From: Flavobacterium sp.
GTDB taxonomy: Bacteria > Bacteroidota > Bacteroidia > Flavobacteriales > Flavobacteriaceae
Direction of reading: 5' to 3'
DNA length: 6,249 bases
NCBI GenBank assembly: GCA_012032075.1
Contig: JAAURU010000229.1
Coordinates: 1 to 6,249, forward strand
Part shown: one piece after another, positions 1-5,714 of the stretch
Position numbering within the stretch: the first letter of the stretch is position 1
Layout: the number at the start of each line of letters is the position of its first letter
The notes under the pieces: model-generated
Database searches by the model: none
What the model saw: only the letters and a program-made list of their open reading frames with translations
What the model was told of the DNA's origin: nothing
Program-made: the position numbers and the translations under genes

Positions 1-60
1 CCAGCGTTTAAAGATGAAAGTTATTCTGAATCTGTGTTAGCTATTCATGCCGACAGATAA
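1..60 (+). other. End of an unrecognised reading frame at the window edge
   Basis: Frame 1 is open from the first base to a TAA at 58-60 and reads PAFKDESYSESVLAIHADR. I do not recognise it. It could be the C-terminus of an upstream gene. It could also be an N-terminal part of the broken gene that follows: after the TAA the same frame goes on as a plausible hydrophilic stretch (IKNMHNTIRKERIFN) that leads into the next conserved block after a one-base correction near 103-107. In that case the TAA would be a substitution or an error, for example from CAA. Nothing in the window decides between the two. Confidence 0.3.
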
Positions 61-1412
61 ATCAAAAACATGCATAATACGATCAGGAAGGAAAGAATTT
101 TTAATTCGATGTTTTTGGTAATAATCTTACTAGAATTTCTTCAAAAACTTTAGAAATTAGCAAAAAAGAATATTTTGGTGGTTATGTAAGTTATAATGAT
201 GAAATAAAATTCATCACTGTTCTAGAGCCTACAAAACGAGAAAGAATTATTTATTGTAATACTTTTAATATTGAAAATAATACAATTAATAAAAAAGAAC
301 TTTTTAAAGCAAATGTTGAAAAAGGGGGATTATTTACAGGAAGAAACAAAAGACAAACTAATATTGTAATTTCTCCAAACGGACAATATATAGCTATTGC
401 AACAGATAATGAAAAAAAGAATTTAAATTCTTATAAAGTTCATGTTTTTGATTCAGAGACTTTAAATTTAGTATATGAAAAATCATATCAAGAGCATGTA
501 GAGGATTTTTTTCAAATGAATGATGTTTTTGTTGATGATAATGCAAATGTTTTCACCCTAGGAAAATTATTTATAAGCAGAAAATCACAAAAAAACAATG
601 GAGAAGCTAAATATAAATTTTTACTTTACAAATTAACTAAAGATAAAATTCAAGATACTGAAATTGGCTTATCAAATGATAATCAAGTTTTATCATTAAT
701 TATTAATAATCACGAAAATAAAATTAATCTAATAGGCTTTTATTCTGAAAAATTTGCTGGAAGTATTAAAGGTGGTTGTAATTTTGAAATAGACGCAAAT
801 GACTTATCGGTTTTAAGTTTGAAAAATAATGAATTGCCAAAAAACGTTTATGATGATTTGTATAGTGATGCCAAAGCTGAACGTTTGAATAATGAAAAGA
901 AAGAGCTTTCTTCTTTTTATGTAGATTATGTAATTAGAGATAATGATGGAAACACTATTTTATTAGCTGAGGAGTTTTATGTTACACAAACTTATGTGAG
1001 TACTGGTTTGAATGGAGCTGGTTATTGGGTAAATACTAATCATTATGACGATATATTAATTTTAAAAATTTGACAAAGATGGAAATCTAAACTGGGGAAG
1101 ATGTATATTTAAAAGAGCTACAACTCCTTCTTATAATGCATTTTTAAAAGACAATGAATTACATGTTATATTAAATTCTGGAAAAAATTTAACAGAAAAA
1201 AGTGATGGAAGAACTAAAGTTTCTAAAGGTTGGTTTGAATCAACTTCTCTATATGATTTAAATATTCTAGTAACGGAGATGTACAATACAATAAAATTCA
1301 AGATAATAAAGGAAATAATTTTTACATACCTTATTACGGCACTTTTAATAATAATAGATTTATTTTGATTAGCTATGGTGGAGTAAAAAAACAGTTTATG
1401 ATATTAGAATAG
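61..1412 (+). pseudogene. Frameshifted gene for a large beta-propeller-like protein
   Basis: One protein of about 435 or more residues can be read if single-base changes are corrected. Frame 3 is open from 105 to the TGA at 1071-1073. Dropping one A from the run 1064-1068 continues the protein in frame 1 from 1069 (FDKDGNLNWGRCIF). Around 1261-1265 one T is missing, and frame 3 then carries the end (YSSNGDVQYNKIQ to KKQFMILE) to a TAG at 1410-1412. A further one-base loss near 103-107 would join the frame-1 stretch at 61-105. Segments such as NIVISPNGQYIAIATDN and VHVFDSETLNLVY, and the later YDDILILKFDKDGNLNW, look like repeated propeller blades. The protein resembles large, probably exported hypothetical proteins common in Flavobacteria. 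The N-terminus and any signal peptide are outside the window or lost. Whether this is a true pseudogene or bad sequence cannot be decided here. Confidence 0.65.
105..1073 (+). CDS. Longest intact segment of the broken propeller-like protein
   Basis: This is the uninterrupted 322-codon stretch of the gene described under 61-1412. It follows a TAA at 102-104 and has no in-frame ATG until 516. That ATG sits in the middle of a continuous conserved-looking sequence (EHVEDFFQMNDVFVDDNANV), so a start at 516 (185 residues) would be an artefact and not the true beginning. The segment is rich in Asn, Lys and Ile and has no membrane span or catalytic motif that I recognise. The residues FYVTQTYVSTGLNGAGY near its end precede the strand YDDILILK, where the frame is lost. 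Confidence 0.5.
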   Translation, partial: FDVFGNNLTRISSKTLEISKKEYFGGYVSYNDEIKFITVLEPTKRERIIYCNTFNIENNTINKKELFKANVEKGGLFTGRNKRQTNIVISPNGQYIAIATDNEKKNLNSYKVHVFDSETLNLVYEKSYQEHVEDFFQMNDVFVDDNANVFTLGKLFISRKSQKNNGEAKYKFLLYKLTKDKIQDTEIGLSNDNQVLSLIINNHENKINLIGFYSEKFAGSIKGGCNFEIDANDLSVLSLKNNELPKNVYDDLYSDAKAERLNNEKKELSSFYVDYVIRDNDGNTILLAEEFYVTQTYVSTGLNGAGYWVNTNHYDDILILKI

Positions 1413-1444
1413 TAATAATATTCAAATCTAAATATTTAAAAAAA

Positions 1445-2122
1445 ATGAAAATAACATTCTACGGTCATGCTTGTTTAGGAATAGAAGTCAATGACGTTGC
1501 TATTCTAGTTGATCCTTTTATTACAGGTAATCCAAAAGCAGCTCACATTGATATTCATACAATAAAAGCTGATTTTATTCTTTTAACTCATGCACATCAA
1601 GATCATACTTTAGATGTTGAGGCTATTGCCAAAAGAACTGATGCGGTTATCGTTTCTAATTACGAAATTGCTTCTTATTATGGAAATAGAGGCTTTTCTT
1701 TTCATCCGATGAATCACGGTGGAAGTTGGGATTTTGAATTTGGAACAGTAAAATATGTAAACGCAATTCACACTTCTTCTTTTCCAGATGGCACTTATGG
1801 AGGACAACCAGGTGGTTTTGTTATTGAAGGAGAAAGAAAAAATATCTACATTGCTGGTGATACCGCTTTAACCATGGATATGAAGTTAATTCCAATGCGA
1901 ACCAAACTAGATTTAGCCATTTTACCAATTGGTAACAACTTCACAATGGATGTGGAAGATGCCATCATTGCTTCCGATTTTGTCCAATGCGATAAAATTT
2001 TAGGCTATCATTTTGATACTTTTGGTTACATCGAAATCAACCATGATGAAGCAAAGCGTAAATTCTTTGATAAGAATAAGGATTTAATGTTGTTGGAAAT
2101 AGGTCAGTCAATAGAATTGTAA
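1445..2122 (+). CDS. UPF0173/YtkL-type metallo-beta-lactamase-fold metal-dependent hydrolase
   Basis: This is a complete 225-residue protein of the usual family length (about 225-230). The motif THAHQDH at residues 48-54 supplies the HxHxDH metal ligands (H49, H51, D53, H54). Further expected ligands are H109 (AIHTSS), D139 (IAGDT) and H189 (GYHF). The N-terminal MKITFYGHACLGIE and the VDPFITGNP segment are typical of the UPF0173 group. It is expected to be a soluble cytoplasmic enzyme with a dinuclear metal site; no substrate is established for the family as far as I know. The ATG follows an A-rich stretch without a Shine-Dalgarno sequence, which is normal for Bacteroidota, and matches the conserved N-terminus. 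The next gene, menC, starts 81 bp downstream on the same strand, so co-transcription is likely. A role in menaquinone synthesis is suggested only by this neighbourhood. Confidence 0.9.
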   Translation: MKITFYGHACLGIEVNDVAILVDPFITGNPKAAHIDIHTIKADFILLTHAHQDHTLDVEAIAKRTDAVIVSNYEIASYYGNRGFSFHPMNHGGSWDFEFGTVKYVNAIHTSSFPDGTYGGQPGGFVIEGERKNIYIAGDTALTMDMKLIPMRTKLDLAILPIGNNFTMDVEDAIIASDFVQCDKILGYHFDTFGYIEINHDEAKRKFFDKNKDLMLLEIGQSIEL

Positions 2123-2162
2123 AATGAATTTCAAATTTAAAAGTTTTCATTTTTTTTATACA

Positions 2163-2203
2163 AAACTTTAAACTTTTAAACCCTTAAACTTTTAAACTTT
2201 CAA
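2163..2203 (+). repeat. Five-unit 8-bp tandem repeat (AAACTTTT type) before menC
   Basis: The spacer ends in AAACTTT (2163-2169), AAACTTTT (2170-2177), AAACCCTT (2178-2185), AAACTTTT (2186-2193) and AAACTTTC (2194-2201), followed two bases later by the TTG start of menC. An earlier AAAGTTTT at 2140-2147 is the reverse complement of AAAACTTT at 2162-2169 and could form a weak all-AT stem. The units contain TAA at 8-bp steps, so stops fall in different reading frames. The function is unknown. Confidence 0.75.
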
Positions 2204-2560
2204 TTGATAGTAACCTACAAGAAATATGTCCTAAATTTCAAACGACCTAGTGGTACTTCTCGAGGTGTTTTAACCGAGAAAGAAACGTGGTTTTTAATCT
2301 TGGAAGAAAATGGAAAAATAGGAATAGGTGAGTGTGGAATTCTTCGAACTTTATCCATTGATGACCGACCAGATTATGAAGAAAAACTGCAATGGGTTTG
2401 TGCTAATATTCATCTTGGAAAAGAAGTGTTATGGGAAGCACTTTTAGAGTTTCCTTCTATACAATTTGGAGTAGAAATGGCTTTCCTTTCTTTGGCATCA
2501 AAAACACCTTTTGAGTTGTTTCCATCTAACTTTACTTTAGGTAAAAAAGTATGGAAATAA
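2204..2560 (+). CDS. menC: o-Succinylbenzoate synthase, N-terminal capping-domain part (frameshifted)
   Basis: This is the first part of a split menC. MenC belongs to the enolase superfamily and dehydrates SHCHC to o-succinylbenzoate in menaquinone synthesis. The 118 residues contain the N-terminal capping domain: the loop with KRPSGTSRGVLTEKETW (residues 13-29), the IGECGIL loop (41-47) and the FPSIQFGVEMAFLSL helix (83-97). The true protein sequence lasts to GKK (113-115, up to base 2548); the last three residues VWK and the TAA are out of frame. The start is TTG at 2204, the only candidate after an in-frame TAA at 2177-2179, and it gives the expected N-terminus (IVTYKKYVLNFKRPSG). Adding one A to the run at 2543-2548 reads GKKSMEINGLVWMG and joins the next entry to give 349 residues, a normal length. 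The catalytic barrel is absent from this fragment. Confidence 0.85.
   Translation: MIVTYKKYVLNFKRPSGTSRGVLTEKETWFLILEENGKIGIGECGILRTLSIDDRPDYEEKLQWVCANIHLGKEVLWEALLEFPSIQFGVEMAFLSLASKTPFELFPSNFTLGKKVWK
2543..2548 (+). other. A6 run at the menC frame break
   Basis: The reading frame is GGT AAA AAA GTA TGG. Seven A residues, or a -1 slip of the ribosome on AAA AAA, would give GGT AAA AAA AGT ATG GAA and restore full-length MenC. The bases A AAA AAG occur here, but in the phase AAA AAA G and not the classic A AAA AAG of dnaX, and I see no spaced Shine-Dalgarno or strong downstream hairpin. A missing base call in a homopolymer is the simplest explanation. Transcript slippage is the main biological alternative. 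Confidence 0.7.
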
Positions 2561-3252
2561 ATGGCTTAGTTTGGATGGGTGAAGAATCGTTTATGAAAGC
2601 ACAAATTGAGGAAAAATTAGCACAAGGTTTTCGCTGTATAAAATTAAAGATTGGAGCTATCGATTTTGAAAAGGAATTAAGTTTATTGCACTTTATAAGA
2701 CAGCATTTTGATGAAAAAACAATCGAAATTAGAGTAGATGCTAATGGTGCTTTTAGTTTAAAAGAAGCTTTAGGTAAGTTAATTCAATTGTCTGATTATA
2801 ATATACATAGTATTGAACAACCTATTCAAAAAAACAATACTGACAGGATGGCAGAACTATGTAAAACCGCTCCTTTTCCAATTGCCTTAGATGAAGAGCT
2901 AATAGGTGTGTTTGGAGTAGATAATAAAACGAATTTACTACAAAAAATCCTACCGCAATTCATCATTTTAAAGCCTAGTTTAATAGGAGGTTTTAAAGGA
3001 ACTTTAGAGTGGATTTCAGTAGCTGAAAAGCTTAATATTAAGTGGTGGATTACATCAGCTTTAGAAAGTAATATTGGTTTAAATGCTATTGCGCAATTCA
3101 CTTACACACTTCAAAATTCTTTACCTCAAGGATTAGGAACTGGTGGTTTATATACTAATAATTTTGATTGTCCTTTATTCATCGAAAAAGGAAGAATTCA
3201 TTATAATCTCGATGTAAATTGGGACAATTCCATTTTAGGATTTTCTTTTTAA
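2551..3252 (+). CDS. menC: o-Succinylbenzoate synthase, catalytic barrel part (frameshifted)
   Basis: This is the C-terminal part of the split menC. It carries the (beta/alpha)7-beta barrel with all catalytic residues of the OSBS family: the KxK motif in CIKLKIGA (K31 and K33), the metal ligands D63 (RVDANG), E89 (SIEQP) and D114 (ALDEEL), and the opposite lysine K141 (ILKPSLIGG). Add 116 for numbering in the joined protein. SALESNIGL (169-177) and GLGTGGLY (194-201) are also typical. The ATG at 2551 overlaps the end of the first part by 10 bp in another frame. It lies in the middle of the conserved GKKS-M-EINGLVWMG stretch and has no ribosome-binding site, so it is not a natural start. The intact active site argues that the gene is functional and that the break is recent or artificial. 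Confidence 0.87.
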   Translation: MEINGLVWMGEESFMKAQIEEKLAQGFRCIKLKIGAIDFEKELSLLHFIRQHFDEKTIEIRVDANGAFSLKEALGKLIQLSDYNIHSIEQPIQKNNTDRMAELCKTAPFPIALDEELIGVFGVDNKTNLLQKILPQFIILKPSLIGGFKGTLEWISVAEKLNIKWWITSALESNIGLNAIAQFTYTLQNSLPQGLGTGGLYTNNFDCPLFIEKGRIHYNLDVNWDNSILGFSF

Positions 3253-3258
3253 AAACTA

Positions 3259-3266
3259 TAAATTTG
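3259..3266 (+). promoter_or_regulatory. Candidate Bacteroidota -7 element before miaE
   Basis: TAAATTTG is an exact match to the TAnnTTTG element used by the primary sigma factor of Bacteroidota. It begins seven bases after the menC stop codon. Transcription would begin near 3272, giving a leader of about 77 bases before miaE. I do not see a clear TTTG at the -33 position (the area holds TTTTAGG), and AT-rich DNA throws up such octamers by chance, so this is only a candidate. Confidence 0.3.
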
Positions 3267-3309
3267 CTATGTAATTTTAGTTAAAATTCAGAATTAAAGT
3301 TGTAACACC

Positions 3310-3341
3310 AACTTTTAACTTCTGCTTCTAACTTCTAACTT
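3310..3341 (+). repeat. Heptamer repeat (AACTTCT type) before miaE
   Basis: The units are AACTTTT (3310-3316), AACTTCT (3317-3323), GCTTCT (3324-3329, one base short), AACTTCT (3330-3336) and AACTT (3337-3341). The array ends seven bases before the miaE ATG at 3349. It is nearly free of G on this strand and repeats TAA at mostly 7-bp steps. It belongs to the same kind of short-period spacer repeat as those at 2163, 5551 and 5715. Confidence 0.75.
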
Positions 3342-3348
3342 AAAAAAT

Positions 3349-3930
3349 ATGTTTCGATTAAAATTACCAACCGATCCAAGATGGGCAAATATAGCAGAAG
3401 GAAATTTAGAAGAAATTCTAACTGATCATGCTTGGTGTGAACAAAAAGCAGCATCCAATGCTATCATGTTAATTACAATGTTACCAGAATTTACAGAAAT
3501 TACAACTGAGTTAACCAAAATAGCAAAGGAAGAATTAGACCATTTCGAACAAGTACACGAAATTATTAAAGCTCGTGGTTGGGTTTTAGGTCGCGAAAGA
3601 AAAGACAGTTATGTAAATGATTTATTCAAGTTCATGAAACCAGGCAATCGTAACCATATTATTGTAGAACGTATGTTATTTGCAGCGATGATAGAAGCGA
3701 GAAGTTGCGAGCGATTCAAAGTATTATCAGAAAATATAAAAGATAAAGAATTAGCTACTTTTTATAGGGAATTAATGATTTCAGAAGCCAATCATTACAC
3801 TGCATTCTTACAATTTGCTCACGATTTAGCCGAAAAAGGATATGATGTGAAGAAAAGATGGGAAGAATGGTTAGAACACGAAGCCAAAGTTATTGCTAGT
3901 TATGGAAATAGCGAAGCAATTCACGGATAG
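3349..3930 (+). CDS. miaE: tRNA-(ms2io6A) hydroxylase MiaE
   Basis: This is a complete 193-residue MiaE, a ferritin-like non-heme diiron monooxygenase. It hydroxylates the isopentenyl group of ms2i6A at position 37 of tRNAs that read codons starting with U, after MiaA and MiaB have acted. The diiron ligands are visible as a four-helix pattern: E31 (WCEQKAAS), E62 and H65 (KEELDHFEQ), E116 (MIEARSCERF), and E146 and H149 (SEANHY). LPTDPRWA at 6-13 and TDHAWCEQKAASNA are family hallmarks, and the length is typical. The ATG at 3349 follows an A-rich heptamer-repeat leader and gives the expected N-terminus MFRLKLPTDPRW. It lies 96 bp after menC with a candidate promoter between them, so it is probably transcribed separately. 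Enzyme activity requires molecular oxygen, which fits an aerobic host. Confidence 0.95.
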   Translation: MFRLKLPTDPRWANIAEGNLEEILTDHAWCEQKAASNAIMLITMLPEFTEITTELTKIAKEELDHFEQVHEIIKARGWVLGRERKDSYVNDLFKFMKPGNRNHIIVERMLFAAMIEARSCERFKVLSENIKDKELATFYRELMISEANHYTAFLQFAHDLAEKGYDVKKRWEEWLEHEAKVIASYGNSEAIHG

Positions 3931-3935
3931 TTTTT

Positions 3936-3947
3936 AGTGTTCAGTAA
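3936..3947 (+). repeat. Left arm of a 12-bp inverted repeat around the small membrane gene
   Basis: AGTGTTCAGTAA here is the exact reverse complement of TTACTGAACACT at 4285-4296. The arm is part of a degenerate heptamer stretch (TTAGTGT, TCAGTAA, then TTAGTAA at 3952-3958) that fills the 31-bp gap between miaE and the small membrane gene. Confidence 0.7.
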
Positions 3948-3961
3948 ATAATTAGTAATAG

Positions 3962-4279
3962 ATGAAAAAAAATAAAATCGATTTCTTATTGATAACTAAA
4001 GTTGTTTCAGTTAGTATATGTTATTTTTATTCAATGTATTTTTTAAGTTTTTTGCTTCATTTCTTATATTTTGGTTCAGGAGCTGGAGCTTCTAGTAACT
4101 TTGCTATATTGATAAGTTATATTTTATTTTTTCTTTGTGTTTTACCATCAATGTTATTTATTTTACATAAAATTTATTCATTCAGGAAAACAAATCAACT
4201 GATTAAATTTAACTCATTTCTAGTTTCAGGTATCTTAATAACTTTTTTTATGATTTACCAATTTTTTCACAACAAATAA
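3962..4279 (+). CDS. Small three-helix membrane protein, unknown function
   Basis: This 105-residue protein has three predicted membrane segments at about residues 8-36, 47-68 and 84-102. The N-terminus MKKNKID and the loop HKIYSFRKTNQLIK (69-82) are positively charged and should lie in the cytoplasm. The loop GSGAGASSN (38-46) and the C-terminal HNK should lie outside. I recognise no domain or catalytic motif. The strongly hydrophobic, Phe-rich sequence and codon use like its neighbours support a real gene. The ATG at 3962 is followed by a run of A and has no Shine-Dalgarno sequence. It sits 31 bp after miaE on the same strand and may be read through from it. It is bracketed by a 12-bp inverted repeat, which hints that it may be an accessory insert between miaE and the convergent glycosyltransferase gene. 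It could be lineage-specific. Confidence 0.65.
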   Translation: MKKNKIDFLLITKVVSVSICYFYSMYFLSFLLHFLYFGSGAGASSNFAILISYILFFLCVLPSMLFILHKIYSFRKTNQLIKFNSFLVSGILITFFMIYQFFHNK

Positions 4280-4284
4280 ACGGA

Positions 4285-4319
4285 TTACTGAACACTGACC
4301 ACTACTCACAGACTACTAT
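4285..4319 (+). repeat. Heptamer array (nnACTGA type) overlapping the glycosyltransferase 3' end
   Basis: Five successive 7-bp units share an AC core: TTACTGA (4285-4291), ACACTGA (4292-4298), CCACTAC (4299-4305), TCACAGA (4306-4312) and CTACTAT (4313-4319). The first 12 bases are the right arm of the inverted repeat whose left arm is at 3936-3947. The last two units lie inside the convergent glycosyltransferase gene and encode its final residues NSSL plus the stop codon. Confidence 0.65.
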
Positions 4320-5541
4320 TCTTCGCTTCAATCCACTTGCTCATAAACTTAGTACTTTGAAGTGTTTGATGTTGAAAAATTTGTCCTAAAAAGTTGTTAT
4401 TTCTATGTTCGTTTAGGTTTGCCAATACATGATTTACTTTTGTAATAAAGTCAGTTTCAAATAAAGATTTTTCAAAACGGTTATTTATTAAATCAATTCC
4501 ATTTTCTTGTGATTGTTTCCAAAGTGTTTCGTTTTGATACAAATCGATTGCTTTTTCAATAAAATCTGCATCAGTTGTAGTTAAAAATCCGTTCCAGGGT
4601 TGATTACCATGCATTCCTTCTGAACCAATTGTTGTTGTAATATTGGGTAAACCAAAAAGCATACTTTCTAATAGTTTTCCTTTTAAACCAGCACCGTAAG
4701 GAATTGGAGCTAGGAGTACTTTTGCTTTATGAAAGACTTTTGTTACACTTTCTACTCTACCCTTTACTAGAAAACCTTCTTTTTCATTATGCAATTGTTT
4801 GGCTTTTTCTGTAACATACGAACCATAAATATGTAATTCTACTTCAGGAAGGGCTTTTTTAATTGATTTCCAGAGTTTTTTCAGCTGTAATACTGTTTGC
4901 CAATTCGGTTCGTGTAAAAAGTTACCTATGCTTATAAAATGGCTTCTTTCTAAGAAAGTAGGAATGTTTTCCAAGTATTTTTTCGACATTGGGTTAACCA
5001 AAAATGGAATATAATGTAAAATAGAAGTATCAACTTTAAATAAATTTGTCAATAATTCCATTTCATATTCGGAAATAATTAAACTCAAATCACAACGATA
5101 AATGGAAGCTATTTCTCTTTTAAAAGTATCAGATAAATAATCTTCAAAGACTAAAGCTCTATCTTGTTTAAAGACAGTTTCTCTAGCTTTTCTAAGAAAA
5201 TGTAAATCTTCTGTGTCTAACATTCGCAAAGCATTCGGACAATTTTCTGCAACTCTCCAACCATATTGCTCTTCCATCATAAATCGGTCAAATAAAACAA
5301 TCGTTGGATTTAGTTCCAATAGTAAAGCATCGAAGCTACTATCATTTAACTTTATTTGATGTGTTGTAATATTTTGGTTTCCTAATGGATAAGAATAATC
5401 AGAAGTACTTGCAGAAGATAAAAAAGTAATTTTATAAGATTGTTTTTGAAACAACTCAATCAATTGAAGCATTCTACTTCCAGCGGCAGTTGATGTGGGT
5501 TCTGGCCAAACAGTTCCTATAATTACTAAATGGTTTTGCAT
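4306..5541 (-). CDS. GT-B fold glycosyltransferase (GT4-like)
   Basis: This is a complete 411-residue protein. The N-terminal Rossmann half runs from LVIIGTVWPEPTSTAAGSRM (5-24), with the glycine-containing acceptor loop, through the segment NPTIVLFDRFMMEEQYGWRV (78-97). The C-terminal donor half starts at about 200 with FISIGNFLHEPNW (202-214). It continues with ELHIYGSYV (235-243), KGRVESVTKVFHKAKVLLAP (260-279) and YGAGLKGKLLESMLFGLPNI (282-301), where E292 matches the conserved nucleotide-sugar-binding glutamate of GT4 enzymes. No signal peptide or membrane span is present, so it is a soluble or membrane-associated cytoplasmic enzyme. The tail NNNFLGQIFQHQTLQSTKFM (381-400) is, from memory, a feature of flavobacterial relatives. 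The sugar and acceptor are unknown; cell-surface glycan or protein glycosylation is a guess. It converges with the small membrane gene and diverges from the Nudix gene. Confidence 0.88.
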   Translation of the reverse strand: MQNHLVIIGTVWPEPTSTAAGSRMLQLIELFQKQSYKITFLSSASTSDYSYPLGNQNITTHQIKLNDSSFDALLLELNPTIVLFDRFMMEEQYGWRVAENCPNALRMLDTEDLHFLRKARETVFKQDRALVFEDYLSDTFKREIASIYRCDLSLIISEYEMELLTNLFKVDTSILHYIPFLVNPMSKKYLENIPTFLERSHFISIGNFLHEPNWQTVLQLKKLWKSIKKALPEVELHIYGSYVTEKAKQLHNEKEGFLVKGRVESVTKVFHKAKVLLAPIPYGAGLKGKLLESMLFGLPNITTTIGSEGMHGNQPWNGFLTTTDADFIEKAIDLYQNETLWKQSQENGIDLINNRFEKSLFETDFITKVNHVLANLNEHRNNNFLGQIFQHQTLQSTKFMSKWIEAKNSSL

Positions 5542-5550
5542 GAAGCAAAT

Positions 5551-5578
5551 TTAGAATTTAGAAGTTAGAATTTAGAAT
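5551..5578 (-). repeat. Four-unit heptamer repeat (TTAGAAn) before the glycosyltransferase
   Basis: On the plus strand TTAGAA begins at 5551, 5558, 5565 and 5572, an exact 7-bp period with the seventh base T, G, T, T. Read in the direction of the glycosyltransferase it is a TTCTAA repeat, very like the AACTTCT repeat before miaE. It ends nine bases upstream of the ATG at 5541, so it occupies the leader or promoter position. Confidence 0.8.
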
Positions 5579-5662
5579 GAATTTGATGTTTTTTTGGAAC
5601 ACAGATTTAAGAAATTTAAGAAATCTATAAAACTTTGAAATGTTTTGAAGTTCACTTCGACA

Positions 5663-5680
5663 TCCCGAAAGCTTTCGGGA
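5663..5680. repeat. Perfect 18-bp palindrome between divergent genes
   Basis: TCCCGAAAGCTTTCGGGA equals its own reverse complement. As RNA or cruciform it gives a 7-bp GC-containing stem with an AGCT loop, and it stands out from very AT-rich surroundings. It lacks a following T run, and both neighbouring genes start facing it, so it does not fit a terminator of either. From memory, CCCGAAAGCTTTCGGG-like palindromes recur between genes in Flavobacterium genomes, which would make it a dispersed REP-like element. An operator is the other option. Confidence 0.7.
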
Positions 5681-5714
5681 CAGTTTGACATTGATTTTTG
5701 GAATTAAATTGATT

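Noticed and set aside
516..1073. A separate 185-residue gene starting at ATG 516
   Set aside because: The same frame is open and protein-like for 137 codons upstream, so 516 is an internal methionine of a longer, broken gene.
1610..1807. Minus-strand open frame of 65 codons
   Set aside because: It is the antisense shadow of the well-supported metal-dependent hydrolase and has no recognisable protein features.
2140..2169. AAAGTTTT/AAAACTTT inverted repeat as a terminator of the hydrolase gene
   Set aside because: The stem is nearly all A-T with a 14-base loop and is followed by more repeats, not a U tract; it is too weak to call.
2541..2560. Programmed -1 frameshifting in menC as the preferred explanation
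   Set aside because: The slip site is in the wrong phase for the classic A AAA AAG signal, no spaced Shine-Dalgarno or downstream hairpin is seen, and similar breaks occur in unrelated genes of the window.
2826..3101. Minus-strand open frame of 91 codons
   Set aside because: It lies wholly antisense to the catalytic barrel of menC, whose motifs are clear on the plus strand.
3310..3341. CRISPR-like array
   Set aside because: Units are 7 bp and contiguous with no spacers, and no cas genes are present.
3936..4296. Insertion sequence based on the inverted repeats
   Set aside because: The enclosed gene is a three-helix membrane protein with no transposase motif, and no target duplication is visible.
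5546..5553. TAAATTTG on the minus strand as the glycosyltransferase promoter
   Set aside because: It lies only four bases before the ATG, has no -33 partner at the right distance, and would need a leaderless transcript; it probably arises from the TTAGAA repeat.
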